Of a stretch of DNA of 64,000 bases, positions 27,558 through 36,258 are shown one piece after another. Every line of letters begins with the position of its first letter. Position 1 is the first letter of the stretch. The notes below the pieces were generated by a model. It was not told the origin of the DNA and searched no databases. It saw only the letters and a list, made by a program, of their open reading frames with translations. The DNA is from Roseburia intestinalis L1-82 (GTDB lineage: Bacteria; Bacillota; Clostridia; Lachnospirales; Lachnospiraceae). A program made the translations under genes and the position numbers. The DNA is taken from NCBI RefSeq assembly GCF_900537995.1, contig NZ_LR027880.1:1124001-1188000 (forward strand). Direction: 5' to 3'.

Positions 27558-28478
27558 ATGTTTGGTGGAAAGAAAGAGAAGGCACTGCAGGACGAACTCT
27601 ATACGATCAAGAAACAGATTGCAGAATACAGTGATGAATTAAAAGAAGATTCTGTGCAGATGACAGCATCCCGTGTCCAGATGGAAGAAAATATAGAAAT
27701 TCTTGAGGAAAAGTTAGAATGTGTGGGTGAACTGGCAGAAGAGAGCTGCAGAACAGGAAAAGAACTGTACAGTACATTCGTTGAAGTACATAATGCTGTG
27801 GAATCTTTTGAGGCAAATCATTCCATTTTTATTGGACAGGTGGCAGAGCAGAATGAAAAGATCAAAGAAGTTTTTGAACAGCACAAGGCGTTAAAAGAAC
27901 CGTGTGCACAGTTAGAAGAAAGTCTTTACCGTGCTTCGAAAGAGCAGGATGGTCTTGGAAATGTGACAGCTGAACTGGAAGATGATGCAAAAAATATGGG
28001 AGTGCTTGCATTGAATGCGGCAATCGAAGCAGCAAGAATGGGAGAGAATGGAGAAAAATTCCTTCATGCTGCGGAGGAGATCAAAAATGTGGCACAGCGG
28101 TATGAAGAAAGACTAAAGGCATTATCAGAACAGATCGACGCGATGGAAGAGGCGCAAAAAGAAATCAAAGAACAGACTGCACAGATCAATGAAATGCAAG
28201 CGGGTATTACATCGATGGTAATGAAACTGTACAGTGACAGTGCACAGAAACTTTCCATATATGAAAATGGACAGACTTCTTTAAGGGAGCACATGTCCGG
28301 CAACGCAGTACCGGCTGCGGATTTTATAAAACAGGCCGGGGAGGATTTCTTAAAACTCGGGGATGAGGCAAAAGTGCAGGTTACAGCACTGCGTGAAGAA
28401 ATCAATGCAAAAAAATCTGCTGAGGATGAATTGGAAAAGATCTATAATGGATGTAAAGCACTTTTGGATATGGAGTAA
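27558..28478 (+). CDS. Soluble chemoreceptor-like (MCP signalling domain) protein
   Basis: A 306-residue, almost entirely coiled-coil protein without membrane segments. Residues about 145-180 (MGVLALNAAIEAARMGENGEK followed by FLHAAEEIKNVAQRYEE) match the hairpin tip of methyl-accepting chemotaxis proteins that binds CheA and CheW. N- and C-terminal stretches form the long antiparallel helices. With no sensor domain it must sense through the coiled coil or through a partner. The tip deviates from consensus (NGEKFLHAA in place of HGRGFAVVA), so coupling to CheA is uncertain. It follows recJ with its own GGAGG. Confidence 0.75.
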   Translation: MFGGKKEKALQDELYTIKKQIAEYSDELKEDSVQMTASRVQMEENIEILEEKLECVGELAEESCRTGKELYSTFVEVHNAVESFEANHSIFIGQVAEQNEKIKEVFEQHKALKEPCAQLEESLYRASKEQDGLGNVTAELEDDAKNMGVLALNAAIEAARMGENGEKFLHAAEEIKNVAQRYEERLKALSEQIDAMEEAQKEIKEQTAQINEMQAGITSMVMKLYSDSAQKLSIYENGQTSLREHMSGNAVPAADFIKQAGEDFLKLGDEAKVQVTALREEINAKKSAEDELEKIYNGCKALLDME

Positions 28479-28558
28479 GTAATCTGTAATGAAATATCTG
28501 CATGCAAAACAGTCAGCGGCATAGTAAAGAGCAGTATAGAAATGAGGGAAGAACTTAT

Positions 28559-29503
28559 ATGGCAAAAGAAGAACAGATGACGTATTTATCTGCGAATGGA
28601 ACGACAAAGATCCATGCGGTAAAATGGATGCCGGAGGATGGAAAGTATAAGGCAATTTTACAGATCACGCACGGCATGATCGAATATATTGAAAGATATC
28701 ATGAGTTCGCAGAGTACCTGACAGAGCGCGGATTTATGGTTGTTGGCCACGATCATTTAGGGCATGGCGCTTCGGTAAAAGATGAAACAGAGTGGGGATA
28801 TTTTGCAGAAAATCCGAGTGATACGCTTGTTGCGGATATGCATAGCCTGCGAACAACAGTTCAGGGAGAGAATCCGGGGATACCGTATTTTATGATGGGA
28901 CACAGCATGGGTTCTTATATGCTGCGAAAATATCTGTGTCTGCATGGTGAAAATTTAAGTGGAGCGGTCATTATGGGAACTGGGTGTGTGCCGGATGGCA
29001 CCATGAAATTTGGTATGACGCTGTGTAAATTTTTAGCCTTTTTCCGTGGCTGGAATTACAGAAGTAAACTGGTGCAGAAACTTTCCTACAGCAAGCCATA
29101 CCACAAATTTGACCTTTATGGAAAAGATTATACCAACAGCTGGCTGACAAAGGATGTGGAGCATGTCAAAAAATATTACAGTGATCCACGCTGCACGTTT
29201 CTGTTTACATTAAACGGGTACTATGGGCTGATGGAAGCGGTATATTTTGACAATCAGATGGATAATATAAAAAAAGTGCCGAAAGATCTGCCGGTTTTCA
29301 TGGTTTCCGGGGCAGATGACCCGGTTGGTGACCTCGGTGAAGGGGTAAAAAAAGTTTATCATATGTACAAAGATGCGGGTGTGGATGATCTGACCTACCG
29401 TTTGTATGAGACAGACCGTCATGAGATATTAAATGAGACAGACCGCGATCAGGTTTATGCGGATATCTGTGCATGGATGAGTGTCAGAATTGCGCAGATA
29501 TAA
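28559..29503 (+). CDS. Alpha/beta hydrolase, lysophospholipase/monoglyceride-lipase-like
   Basis: A 314-residue Hydrolase_4 protein. It has the VVGHDHLGHGAS oxyanion region near 61-72, the nucleophile Ser in MMGHSMGSYML near 110, an acid in VSGADDPVGD and the catalytic His in YETDRHEILNE near 290. Such enzymes split monoacylglycerols or lysophospholipids; the true substrate is not visible. The ATG at 28559 with GAGGGAAG upstream is preferred to an earlier in-frame ATG at 28502, which lacks a site. Confidence 0.85.
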   Translation: MAKEEQMTYLSANGTTKIHAVKWMPEDGKYKAILQITHGMIEYIERYHEFAEYLTERGFMVVGHDHLGHGASVKDETEWGYFAENPSDTLVADMHSLRTTVQGENPGIPYFMMGHSMGSYMLRKYLCLHGENLSGAVIMGTGCVPDGTMKFGMTLCKFLAFFRGWNYRSKLVQKLSYSKPYHKFDLYGKDYTNSWLTKDVEHVKKYYSDPRCTFLFTLNGYYGLMEAVYFDNQMDNIKKVPKDLPVFMVSGADDPVGDLGEGVKKVYHMYKDAGVDDLTYRLYETDRHEILNETDRDQVYADICAWMSVRIAQI

Positions 29504-29568
29504 AATATAAGATAGATTTACCTGCATAAAATATAAAGCAGGGATGGACAGTGTTAGTGAGGATTATT

Positions 29569-30765
29569 ATGAGAAACAAAAAAGTAGTTAAAATATTATG
29601 TGTGATACTTGCAGCAGCGATGCCTGTTTCCTCCGGTGTGGGTGTGCAGGCAGCACAGGCAGGGGCAGTTGCAGCGACGGCAGATCAGACAGATGATGTG
29701 CAGAATGCAGCAGAAACTTCGGCAGAGGATTCTGCGCAGAATGCAGATAGTGACGATCTGGAAGGTTCCATTCAGTATTTGGATGATTCGGCTCAGACAA
29801 ACAATTCTGATGCACAGCAGGATGGAAATATATCGTCGGATCAGACGCCACAGCAGGATGGAAATGCGACATCAGACCAGGCGTCACAGGATATCAACGG
29901 AACGATTGTGCAAAACGAGGACAGCGATAATGTCACAATCAAGGCAAGTGATAAACCGTACCTTGCGCTTGGAGCAGATCTTAATGATTCTCAAAGAGCG
30001 ACGATTCTTTCTATTATGGGCATTGATGCGGCAAATCTGTCAAATTATGATGTGGTCTATGTGACAAATGCAGAGGAACACCAGTATTTAGATTCCTATA
30101 TTTCATCCTCGCAGATTGGAACAAGATCGCTTTCTTCTGTTGTGATCGTACAGAGGGATAAGGGAAGCGGATTAAACATTTCCACAACAAATATTAATTA
30201 TTGTACCGTTGGTATGTATAAAAATGCGCTGACTACTGCAGGGGTAACAGATGCAGATATTATTGTAGCAGGACCAACTCCAATTTCCGGAACGGCGGCT
30301 TTAGTAGGCGTATTAAAAGCATATCAGGAGATGACAGGAAAAGAGATCAGTGATTCGGTAGTTGATACGGCACTCAATGAACTTGTGCTGACCGGTCAGT
30401 TAGAAGATTCCTTAAAAGGTGTCTCCGACGCAGAAGTGGAAGAGTTTATTGCGTATATCAAGGCTCTGATTGCAAAAGATGACCTGACGGATGATGCCGG
30501 GATCAACGGTGCAATCGATGAGGCGTGTGAAAAATATGGTGTGACGTTATCGGATGATGAGCGTCAGCAGATCATAGATCTGATCAAGAAGATCAATTCA
30601 CTCGGAATTGATTTAAACGGACTTGTGGATTATGCGGAGTCTTTGTACAATTCGTTTAAAAACGGAGATGGAAGTTCAAATAGCGGTATAGCAGCGGCTG
30701 TCGGTGGATTTTTTAAATCGATCATTTCTTCTGTGGGAGATTTCTTTAAAAAGTTATTTTCATAA
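29569..30765 (+). CDS. Exported DUF1002 (YpuA-like) protein
   Basis: A 398-residue secreted protein: signal peptide about 1-30 (MRNKKVVKILCVILAAAMP... ending near VQA), a Gln/Asp/Ala/Ser-rich low-complexity linker to about residue 130 that repeats SSDQTPQQDGN-like units, then a DUF1002 domain (KPYLALGADLNDSQRATILSIMGID; ITVAGPTPISGTAALVGVLKAY is close to the family core). The C-terminus has a hydrophobic/amphipathic tail. Function unknown; Bacillus YpuA is its best-known relative. The start at 29569 has GAGGA seven bases upstream. Adenine deaminase follows 27 bases downstream. Confidence 0.8.
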   Translation: MRNKKVVKILCVILAAAMPVSSGVGVQAAQAGAVAATADQTDDVQNAAETSAEDSAQNADSDDLEGSIQYLDDSAQTNNSDAQQDGNISSDQTPQQDGNATSDQASQDINGTIVQNEDSDNVTIKASDKPYLALGADLNDSQRATILSIMGIDAANLSNYDVVYVTNAEEHQYLDSYISSSQIGTRSLSSVVIVQRDKGSGLNISTTNINYCTVGMYKNALTTAGVTDADIIVAGPTPISGTAALVGVLKAYQEMTGKEISDSVVDTALNELVLTGQLEDSLKGVSDAEVEEFIAYIKALIAKDDLTDDAGINGAIDEACEKYGVTLSDDERQQIIDLIKKINSLGIDLNGLVDYAESLYNSFKNGDGSSNSGIAAAVGGFFKSIISSVGDFFKKLFS

Positions 30766-30792
30766 TAAATATATAACGAAAAGAGGAAGCGT

Positions 30793-32481
30793 ATGTTAGA
30801 GAGAAAAAGAAAGTTAGACTGTGCAAATGGACGTGAAAAAGCAGATCTCGTATTGAAAAACGGAAATGTGCTGAATGTCTTTACGGAGGAAGTGTTAAAA
30901 GCGGATGTTGCGATCTGCGGGGACACGATCGTAGGCGTAGGTGAATACGAGGGAAAAGAAGAAATCGACTGTACCGGGAAATATCTGGTGCCGGGCTTTA
31001 TCGATGCGCATATGCATATTGAATCCTGTATGGCAGCACCGGGAGAACTTGCCAAAGTCCTTGCGAAGGCGGGAACAACGACGATCATTGCCGATCCGCA
31101 CGAGATCGTGAATGTCAGCGGAACAAAAGGAATGGACTATTTCTTAAAATGTGCTGCAAAACTTCTGGTAAACGTATTTTTTATGGTGCCTTCCGCAGTT
31201 CCTGCAACGGATGTGGAGACAAACGGCTGTGGTGAATTTCTTGCCTCTGACATGATGAAATATGTGGATAATGCAAGAGTACTTGGACTCGGTGAGACCA
31301 TGCGTTTTATGGAGTGCTGTGAGGGTGAAAAGAGAATGGCAGACAAGTTAGAGCTGTTTGCCAAGAAACATATTGATGGGCATGCGCCTGGAATCCGAGG
31401 AAAAGAAGTGCAGGCATACCGTCTTGCCGGTGTGGAAAACGATCATGAATGTTCTACCGCTGAGGAAGTGCTCGATAAACTCCGTGCCGGACTGCATATC
31501 TATGTGCGCGAGGGAAGTGGTGCAAAGAATTTAGAGACACTGATCAAAACAATGTTAGATGCAGGTGTATGCTTAGACCGCTGTGCTTTCTGTACGGATG
31601 ACAAGCATGTGGAGGAGATCCGCAAAGAGGGACATATCAGTACCTGCATCCGCAAGGCGATTGCACTTGGCGTGCCGGTTGCAAAAGCCTATAAGATGGG
31701 AAGTTATCAGGCGGCAGAGTTTTATGGATTGAAAAATTATGGCGCGATCGGTGCGGGTTACCGTGCAGACATCGTATTTTTAGATGATTTAGAGCAGGTC
31801 AGACCGCTTGATGTCATGAAGGACGGACGTATTCTGACAGAGGAAGATTATGCGAAAGATTATTCCGTTCCGGTTCCGGATGAGCTGCTTCATACCGTTC
31901 ATGTGGGAGAGGTCACCAAAGAGAAAATCAGGCTTTCCTGTGATGGAAAAACGGATGTGATACAGATGAACCCGCACCAGATCGTGACCACGCATCTGGT
32001 GGAGGAAGTGCCGACAGAAAACGGATATTTCAAATCGGATGGTGTATACAACAAGATCTGCGTGGTAGAGCGTCATGGAAAGACAGGGGAGATCGGTGTT
32101 GCGCCGCTGAAAGGGTTTGGCGTCAAAGGCGGCGCAGTGGCGACTTCCGTTGCACATGATTCCCATAACCTGATCGTTGCGGGCGATAATGATGAGGATA
32201 TCCTTGCAGCAATCAAAGGTGTGGAAGAAAATCAGGGCGGATATGTTATCGCTTCCGGTGGAAAAGTCGTGGATGTGCTTCCGCTTCCAATCTGCGGTCT
32301 GATGAGCGAAAAATCCTGTGATGAGATCACGGAAAAAGTGGCGGACATGTTGGAGAAAGCAAAGAAACTTGGCATTTCCGAGGACATCGATCCATTTATC
32401 ACGCTTTCCTTTATGGCACTTACGGTAATACCGGAGATCCGTGTGACAGAGCGCGGCGTGTATCTGTTTGGTGCGAAATAG
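30793..32481 (+). CDS. ade: Adenine deaminase
   Basis: A 562-residue amidohydrolase that converts adenine to hypoxanthine and ammonia in purine salvage. Metal-binding marks: VPGFIDAHMHIES near 63-75, IIADPHEIVNVSG near 97-109, the KKHIDGHAPG segment near 192, and FCTDDKHVEEI near 265. The C-terminal half (IGVAPLKGFGVKGGAVATSVAHDSHN) is the AdeC-specific domain. A GAGGAAG site precedes the ATG. An IS-like hairpin terminator follows. Confidence 0.95.
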   Translation: MLERKRKLDCANGREKADLVLKNGNVLNVFTEEVLKADVAICGDTIVGVGEYEGKEEIDCTGKYLVPGFIDAHMHIESCMAAPGELAKVLAKAGTTTIIADPHEIVNVSGTKGMDYFLKCAAKLLVNVFFMVPSAVPATDVETNGCGEFLASDMMKYVDNARVLGLGETMRFMECCEGEKRMADKLELFAKKHIDGHAPGIRGKEVQAYRLAGVENDHECSTAEEVLDKLRAGLHIYVREGSGAKNLETLIKTMLDAGVCLDRCAFCTDDKHVEEIRKEGHISTCIRKAIALGVPVAKAYKMGSYQAAEFYGLKNYGAIGAGYRADIVFLDDLEQVRPLDVMKDGRILTEEDYAKDYSVPVPDELLHTVHVGEVTKEKIRLSCDGKTDVIQMNPHQIVTTHLVEEVPTENGYFKSDGVYNKICVVERHGKTGEIGVAPLKGFGVKGGAVATSVAHDSHNLIVAGDNDEDILAAIKGVEENQGGYVIASGGKVVDVLPLPICGLMSEKSCDEITEKVADMLEKAKKLGISEDIDPFITLSFMALTVIPEIRVTERGVYLFGAK

Positions 32482-32533
32482 TAAGGCAGTTATAATTTTT
32501 TGTATATGAAAAAAGAGATATGATATCGAAAAG

Positions 32534-32590
32534 TGTACCGACCCCAAAAGTTTAGACCTAAAAATCTAACGATTGGAGGCCGGTATTTTT
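32534..32590 (+). terminator. Hairpin terminator after ade that resembles an IS3-type element end
   Basis: TACCG, CC, CCAA and GTTTAGA (about 32537-32556) pair in register with TCTAAC, TTGG, GG and CGGTA (about 32565-32585), then TTTTTA. The segment TGTACCGACCCCAAAAG at 32534 is like the terminal sequence of many IS3-group elements as I remember them. No transposase is attached. Confidence 0.65.
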
Positions 32591-32680
32591 ATTGCTTTAT
32601 TTGTTTCATATAAATTCAATGAAATCTCAATATCTTGTAATCTTTAGAATTCCTTAATAATATTTTCCATAAAATAAATG

Positions 32681-32711
32681 TTGACAAATTATATTATACG
32701 AAATATAGTAT
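32681..32711 (+). promoter_or_regulatory. Promoter and probable PadR operator
   Basis: TTGACA (32681-32686), 17-base spacer, TATAGT (32704-32709). ATAC (32696-32699), eight bases, GTAT (32708-32711) overlaps the -10: the ATAN-N8-NTAT arrangement expected for PadR-type repressors, so the next gene may control itself. Confidence 0.65.
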
Positions 32712-32768
32712 TAATAAGAAAATAATATTAAAACAGATAGAATATTATAAAGAAAAGGAGATGAGCGT

Positions 32769-33089
32769 ATGGTATTTAATACAGGAGCCGCTCTCTTAGA
32801 CGCGATCGTGTTAGCTGTTGTGTCGAAAGAGGAGGAAGGCACCTATGGCTATAAGATCACACAGGATGTACGAAAAGCCATTGATGTATCAGAGTCCACT
32901 TTGTATCCGGTGCTCAGGAGACTGCAGAAAGACGGATGCCTTGAGGTATATGACAGAGAGTGCGGAGGCAGGAACAGGCGTTATTATAAGATCACGGAAC
33001 CGGGGCAGGATAAGTTAGTTGAATACCGGAGAGAATGGGAAGATTATTCCATGAAAATATCAGCATTATTTTCAGGAGAGGAGCTTTAG
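32769..33089 (+). CDS. PadR-family transcriptional regulator
   Basis: A 106-residue winged-helix protein with the PadR core: LLDAIVLAVVSKEEEGTYGYKITQDV, then SESTLYPVLRRLQKDGCLEVYDREC, then NRRYYKITEPGQDKLVEYRREW. It is the short subtype without a long C-terminal dimer helix. AAGGAG precedes the ATG. The next two genes overlap or abut, giving the common PadR-DUF1700-DUF4097 module, in which PadR represses the module until an envelope or drug signal appears. Confidence 0.92.
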   Translation: MVFNTGAALLDAIVLAVVSKEEEGTYGYKITQDVRKAIDVSESTLYPVLRRLQKDGCLEVYDRECGGRNRRYYKITEPGQDKLVEYRREWEDYSMKISALFSGEEL

Positions 33090-33094
33090 AGGTT

Positions 33095-33775
33095 ATGAAA
33101 AGAGAAGAATTTTTAAAACAGTTAGAACAGCTTCTGGATGGAATATCAGAAGAAGAAAAAGCGGATGCGCTTGCGTTTTACCGCAGTTATTTTGAAGATG
33201 CGGGCGAGGAAAATGAGGAATCTGTGATAGCGGAGCTTGAGTCACCGGAGAAGGTTGCCCAGAGCATCAAAAAGAATCTTGGCATGGAAAAAGAGAATGG
33301 ATCTTATGGCATGCCGGCGGATCAAAATCCGGAGTGGAATAAGAACGATGATATGTTTGTGAAAAGCGAAGAGGTGCCAAAAGAAAAGAAAGGTGGATGG
33401 AGTGCAGCAGCAATCGTATTGGTGGTTCTTACATCACCGTTCTGGCTGACATTGCTTTTAGTCGTGGCATCACTTCTTCTTGCGGTTGTTGCGATATTGT
33501 TTGGCATTGCGGTTGCAGTGGTTGCAGTGATGGCATCACTTGTGTTTGCAGGTTTCCTTTTGATTGGTTTTGGATGCAGCACTTTATTTACCGGTGGAGT
33601 GGCTGTCGGACTTGGACTGACCGGAGCAGGACTTTTGGTATTGGGACTTGGAATCCTTGCAGTACTTCTGGTCGTGTGGGTGTCTGGCGTATTTCTTCCA
33701 TGGGCAGTCAGGGGAATCATCGGTTTGTGTAAAAAACCGTTTGAAAAGAAGAAAGAAAGTGGGGTGGCAGCATGA
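33095..33775 (+). CDS. DUF1700 (HAAS-domain) membrane protein
   Basis: A 226-residue protein. Residues 1-65 form the HAAS/DUF1700 helical domain (KREEFLKQLEQLLDGISEEEKADAL, then YRSYFEDAGEENE and a LESPEKVAQSIKKNLG tail). Residues about 105-205 hold four or so very hydrophobic, Val/Ala/Leu-rich helices. This is a membrane partner typically coded after PadR regulators. The ATG at 33095 fits the family N-terminus; the longer frame from 33035 lies inside padR. The stop overlaps the next start (ATGA). Confidence 0.85.
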   Translation: MKREEFLKQLEQLLDGISEEEKADALAFYRSYFEDAGEENEESVIAELESPEKVAQSIKKNLGMEKENGSYGMPADQNPEWNKNDDMFVKSEEVPKEKKGGWSAAAIVLVVLTSPFWLTLLLVVASLLLAVVAILFGIAVAVVAVMASLVFAGFLLIGFGCSTLFTGGVAVGLGLTGAGLLVLGLGILAVLLVVWVSGVFLPWAVRGIIGLCKKPFEKKKESGVAA

Positions 33776-34809
33776 AAAAATTTACAAAAATTATGTTAAT
33801 CATTGCAGTGTCATTGCTTGGTGCAGGACTGATCTTCTGCGGTGTCAGTACTGCGATGGGGGCTTCTGTATGGCGTATGGCAAAGAATGGAGAACTCCGG
33901 TATGGAAACTGGCATATTGGTCCGGTGGGACTTTATTATAGCAGTGCTGATGGAGATGACGAAGAAGATGATGATATGGATGATTTTGATGAAGATGACG
34001 ATGATAGCGATGACGATGATAGCGATGACGATGATAGTGATGACGATGATATGATAACAGATATCAGTGATATGGAGTTTTCTACTGAGGTACCTGCAGG
34101 TGGAGCAGACAGCAGCTTTGATGTCTCTTCCATTCGAAATATCAAATTGGATATTGATGCAGCGGAAATTACAGTCAAAGAACCGGATGACAGTACGAAG
34201 ATCCGCGCCGTATTAAAACACGGTAAGGAGAAATATTATTCCTGCAGGTTGGATGGTGATACATTAAAAATTAAATACGATGCAAAAAAACACTATTATA
34301 AAAGATCGCCGCAGATCATCCTGTATCTGCCAAAGGGAAGTTCTTTTGATGAGCTGAATTTTGATATCGGTGCTGCAGACATGAGCTGGAAAGATTTTGA
34401 CAGCACTTGTAACAGACTGATCGTGGATGTCGGTGCTGGTAATTTTGAGGCAGAGCGGTTTCAGGTAGATGGAAAAATGGATGTATCCGTAGGAGTTGGA
34501 AATGTAGAGATTACAGACAGTGTAGTGTATGGTGATGTTGCGTTAGACTGCGGAGTTGGCAATTTTTCCATGGAGGGAAGTGTTGAGGGTAACCTGAAAG
34601 CAGACTGCGGCATGGGAAGCATGACACTCGATTTAAACGGCGAGGAAAAAGAGTATAACTACAAACTTTCCTGCGGACTTGGTTCGATTGATGTGGATGG
34701 TGAAACTTACTCAAACATCAGCGGAGATAAAGAAGTCAAAAATGAAGGGGCAGAGAAAAATATGGAACTTGACTGTGGCATGGGAAGTATTGAAGTGGAT
34801 TTTGAGTAG
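33772..34809 (+). CDS. DUF4097-type beta-helical envelope protein
   Basis: A 345-residue protein with an N-terminal membrane helix (about 6-28), an Asp/Ser low-complexity stretch (about 60-97) and a C-terminal DUF4097 repeat region. The latter alternates phrases such as NIKLDIDAAEITV, LNFDIGAADMSW, LIVDVGAGNFEAE, MDVSVGVGNVEIT, LDCGVGNFSME and LKADCGMGSMTLD, consistent with a right-handed beta-helix. It is exposed outside or within the membrane face and coupled to the DUF1700 gene. Function unknown; members have been called putative adhesins. Confidence 0.85.
   Translation: MKKFTKIMLIIAVSLLGAGLIFCGVSTAMGASVWRMAKNGELRYGNWHIGPVGLYYSSADGDDEEDDDMDDFDEDDDDSDDDDSDDDDSDDDDMITDISDMEFSTEVPAGGADSSFDVSSIRNIKLDIDAAEITVKEPDDSTKIRAVLKHGKEKYYSCRLDGDTLKIKYDAKKHYYKRSPQIILYLPKGSSFDELNFDIGAADMSWKDFDSTCNRLIVDVGAGNFEAERFQVDGKMDVSVGVGNVEITDSVVYGDVALDCGVGNFSMEGSVEGNLKADCGMGSMTLDLNGEEKEYNYKLSCGLGSIDVDGETYSNISGDKEVKNEGAEKNMELDCGMGSIEVDFE
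33955..34053 (+). repeat. Asp/Ser-coding tandem repeat
   Basis: Within the DUF4097 gene, 15-base units of the form GATAGCGATGACGAT repeat at least three times (about 34004-34050), coding SDDDD units, after a less regular Asp/Glu run. It is a candidate variable-number repeat. Confidence 0.75.
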
Positions 34810-34854
34810 ACTAAGATCCTGTGTCAGTTGACAATTAAGGTGCAAATCATTATG

Positions 34855-34903
34855 ATAAAAATGACGTCGGCGTACAATCGTTGTACATCGGCGTCATTTT
34901 TGT
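34855..34903 (+). terminator. Terminator of the PadR module
   Basis: AAAAATGACG-t-CGGCGTACAA pairs with TTGTAC-at-CGgCGTCATTTTT around a three-base loop, ending in a T-run. Confidence 0.9.
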
Positions 34904-34953
34904 AGTGTTTCTCAGACCAAAGAAAAACAAAACAATGCAAAAATGGGGGATCT

Positions 34954-36243
34954 ATGAATAAAACAATCAGAATCGTACTTTATGTACTTTCCATACTGAC
35001 TGTGGCGGGCGTGATCGCAGCGGCAATTTTAACCGGCGGCCAGGCAAAACCGGCGTCTGCGCCGGGGGCGACGGCAGAAGAGGAGCAGGCGGAGATGTCT
35101 GACGCAGAAGCCACTCTGGATGGGGAAGCCACAGCGGATGGAAGTGGAATATCGACGGATGGTGCAGAAACGGCAGGTGAAGACGGAAGCATATCAGAGA
35201 ATGCAGCCACAGCAGGTGAAAATGGAAGCATATCAGATGATGCAGCCACAGCAGCTGGAACTGGGAGTGCATCAGATGAAACAGCAAACAAGGATAATCA
35301 AAAAGACTCCGGCGATACAACCATCATCCTGACCGGTGATGTTCTTTTTGCAAATGCTTTCAAGGCAGCCTACGATGCCGGCGGGATCGAGCGTGTCGTC
35401 TCACCGGAACTGTTAGAACAGTTAAAGGCAGCCGATATCCTGATGGTAAACAATGAGTTTCCATTCAGTGACCGCGGGGAACCGATGGCAGATAAGCAGT
35501 TCACATTCCGGTGCAGTCCTTCCTATGTAAAGGCATTAAATGAAATGGGTGTGGATATTGTATCACTTGCAAACAACCACACGTTAGACTATGGAAGAGC
35601 GGCGCTGTCAGACACTTTCAGTGCATTAGACGGAGCAGGAATCCTGTACGGTGGTGCCGGAGATTCGGTGCAGCGTGCAAAAGAAGTGCAGATTATGGAA
35701 GTAAATGGGAAAAAATATGGATTTATCGCTGTATCGCGCGTGGTACCGTCTGCTGATTGGAAGATCGAGAGTGCTGCGCCGGGAATGTTTACCTGTTATG
35801 ATGCCACAGCACTGATCGAAGTGATCAAAGAAGCAAAACAGACCTGTGATTTTGTGACGGTATTTCCACACTGGGGGACAGAGTACAGCGAACAGCCGAA
35901 TGCCGTGCAGCGTGAACTGGCAAAACAGTGCATGGATGCAGGTGCAGATCTGGTTGTCGGAGCGCACACCCACTGTCTGGAAGGAATCGAATATATTGAC
36001 GGAAAACCTGTTTTTTACAGTCTGGGTAATTTTATTTTCGGACAGAATATTGACAGATCCGCAGCCGTGAAAGTTACTGTGACAGAAGATGGAACAGTTT
36101 CTTATGCGCTGATTCCGGTCTATGCATCGGACGGGCAGACAAAACAGATGGATGCGAATGCCGCACCGGGGTTGTTTTCTTATATGGAGAGTATCTCGGA
36201 CAATGCATCAGTAGATGAAGCGGGAAATATCAGTGAAAAGTAG
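34954..36243 (+). CDS. CapA-family (PGA_cap) metallophosphatase-like protein
   Basis: A 429-residue exported protein: signal anchor about 5-28, an Ala/Gly/Glu/Ser-rich linker to about residue 122 with near-repeats (AGEDGSISENAAT, AGENGSISDDAAT), then a PGA_cap domain related to poly-gamma-glutamate CapA. Metal-site marks: ILTGDVLF, MVNNEFPF, VSLANNHTLDYG, VFPHWGTEY and VVGAHTHCLEG followed by YSLGNFIFGQ. Outside capsule operons, such proteins have no settled role. No capB or capC gene is near, so a polyglutamate capsule is unlikely. The next gene is 15 bases downstream. Confidence 0.88.
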   Translation: MNKTIRIVLYVLSILTVAGVIAAAILTGGQAKPASAPGATAEEEQAEMSDAEATLDGEATADGSGISTDGAETAGEDGSISENAATAGENGSISDDAATAAGTGSASDETANKDNQKDSGDTTIILTGDVLFANAFKAAYDAGGIERVVSPELLEQLKAADILMVNNEFPFSDRGEPMADKQFTFRCSPSYVKALNEMGVDIVSLANNHTLDYGRAALSDTFSALDGAGILYGGAGDSVQRAKEVQIMEVNGKKYGFIAVSRVVPSADWKIESAAPGMFTCYDATALIEVIKEAKQTCDFVTVFPHWGTEYSEQPNAVQRELAKQCMDAGADLVVGAHTHCLEGIEYIDGKPVFYSLGNFIFGQNIDRSAAVKVTVTEDGTVSYALIPVYASDGQTKQMDANAAPGLFSYMESISDNASVDEAGNISEK

Positions 36244-36258
36244 TATAGGAGGAATAGT

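Noticed and set aside
33936..34178. Ser-rich minus-strand frame
   Set aside because: It is the mirror of the Asp-coding repeat in the DUF4097 gene.
34967..35320. His/Leu-rich and Ala/Ser-rich minus-strand frames over the CapA linker
   Set aside because: Mirror images of the repetitive linker of a gene with clear domain evidence.
35041..35320. Frameshift or misassembly in the CapA-like gene because of its repetitive N-terminal part
   Set aside because: The frame stays open and joins a signal anchor to an intact PGA_cap domain; such linkers are common on exported proteins of this family of bacteria.
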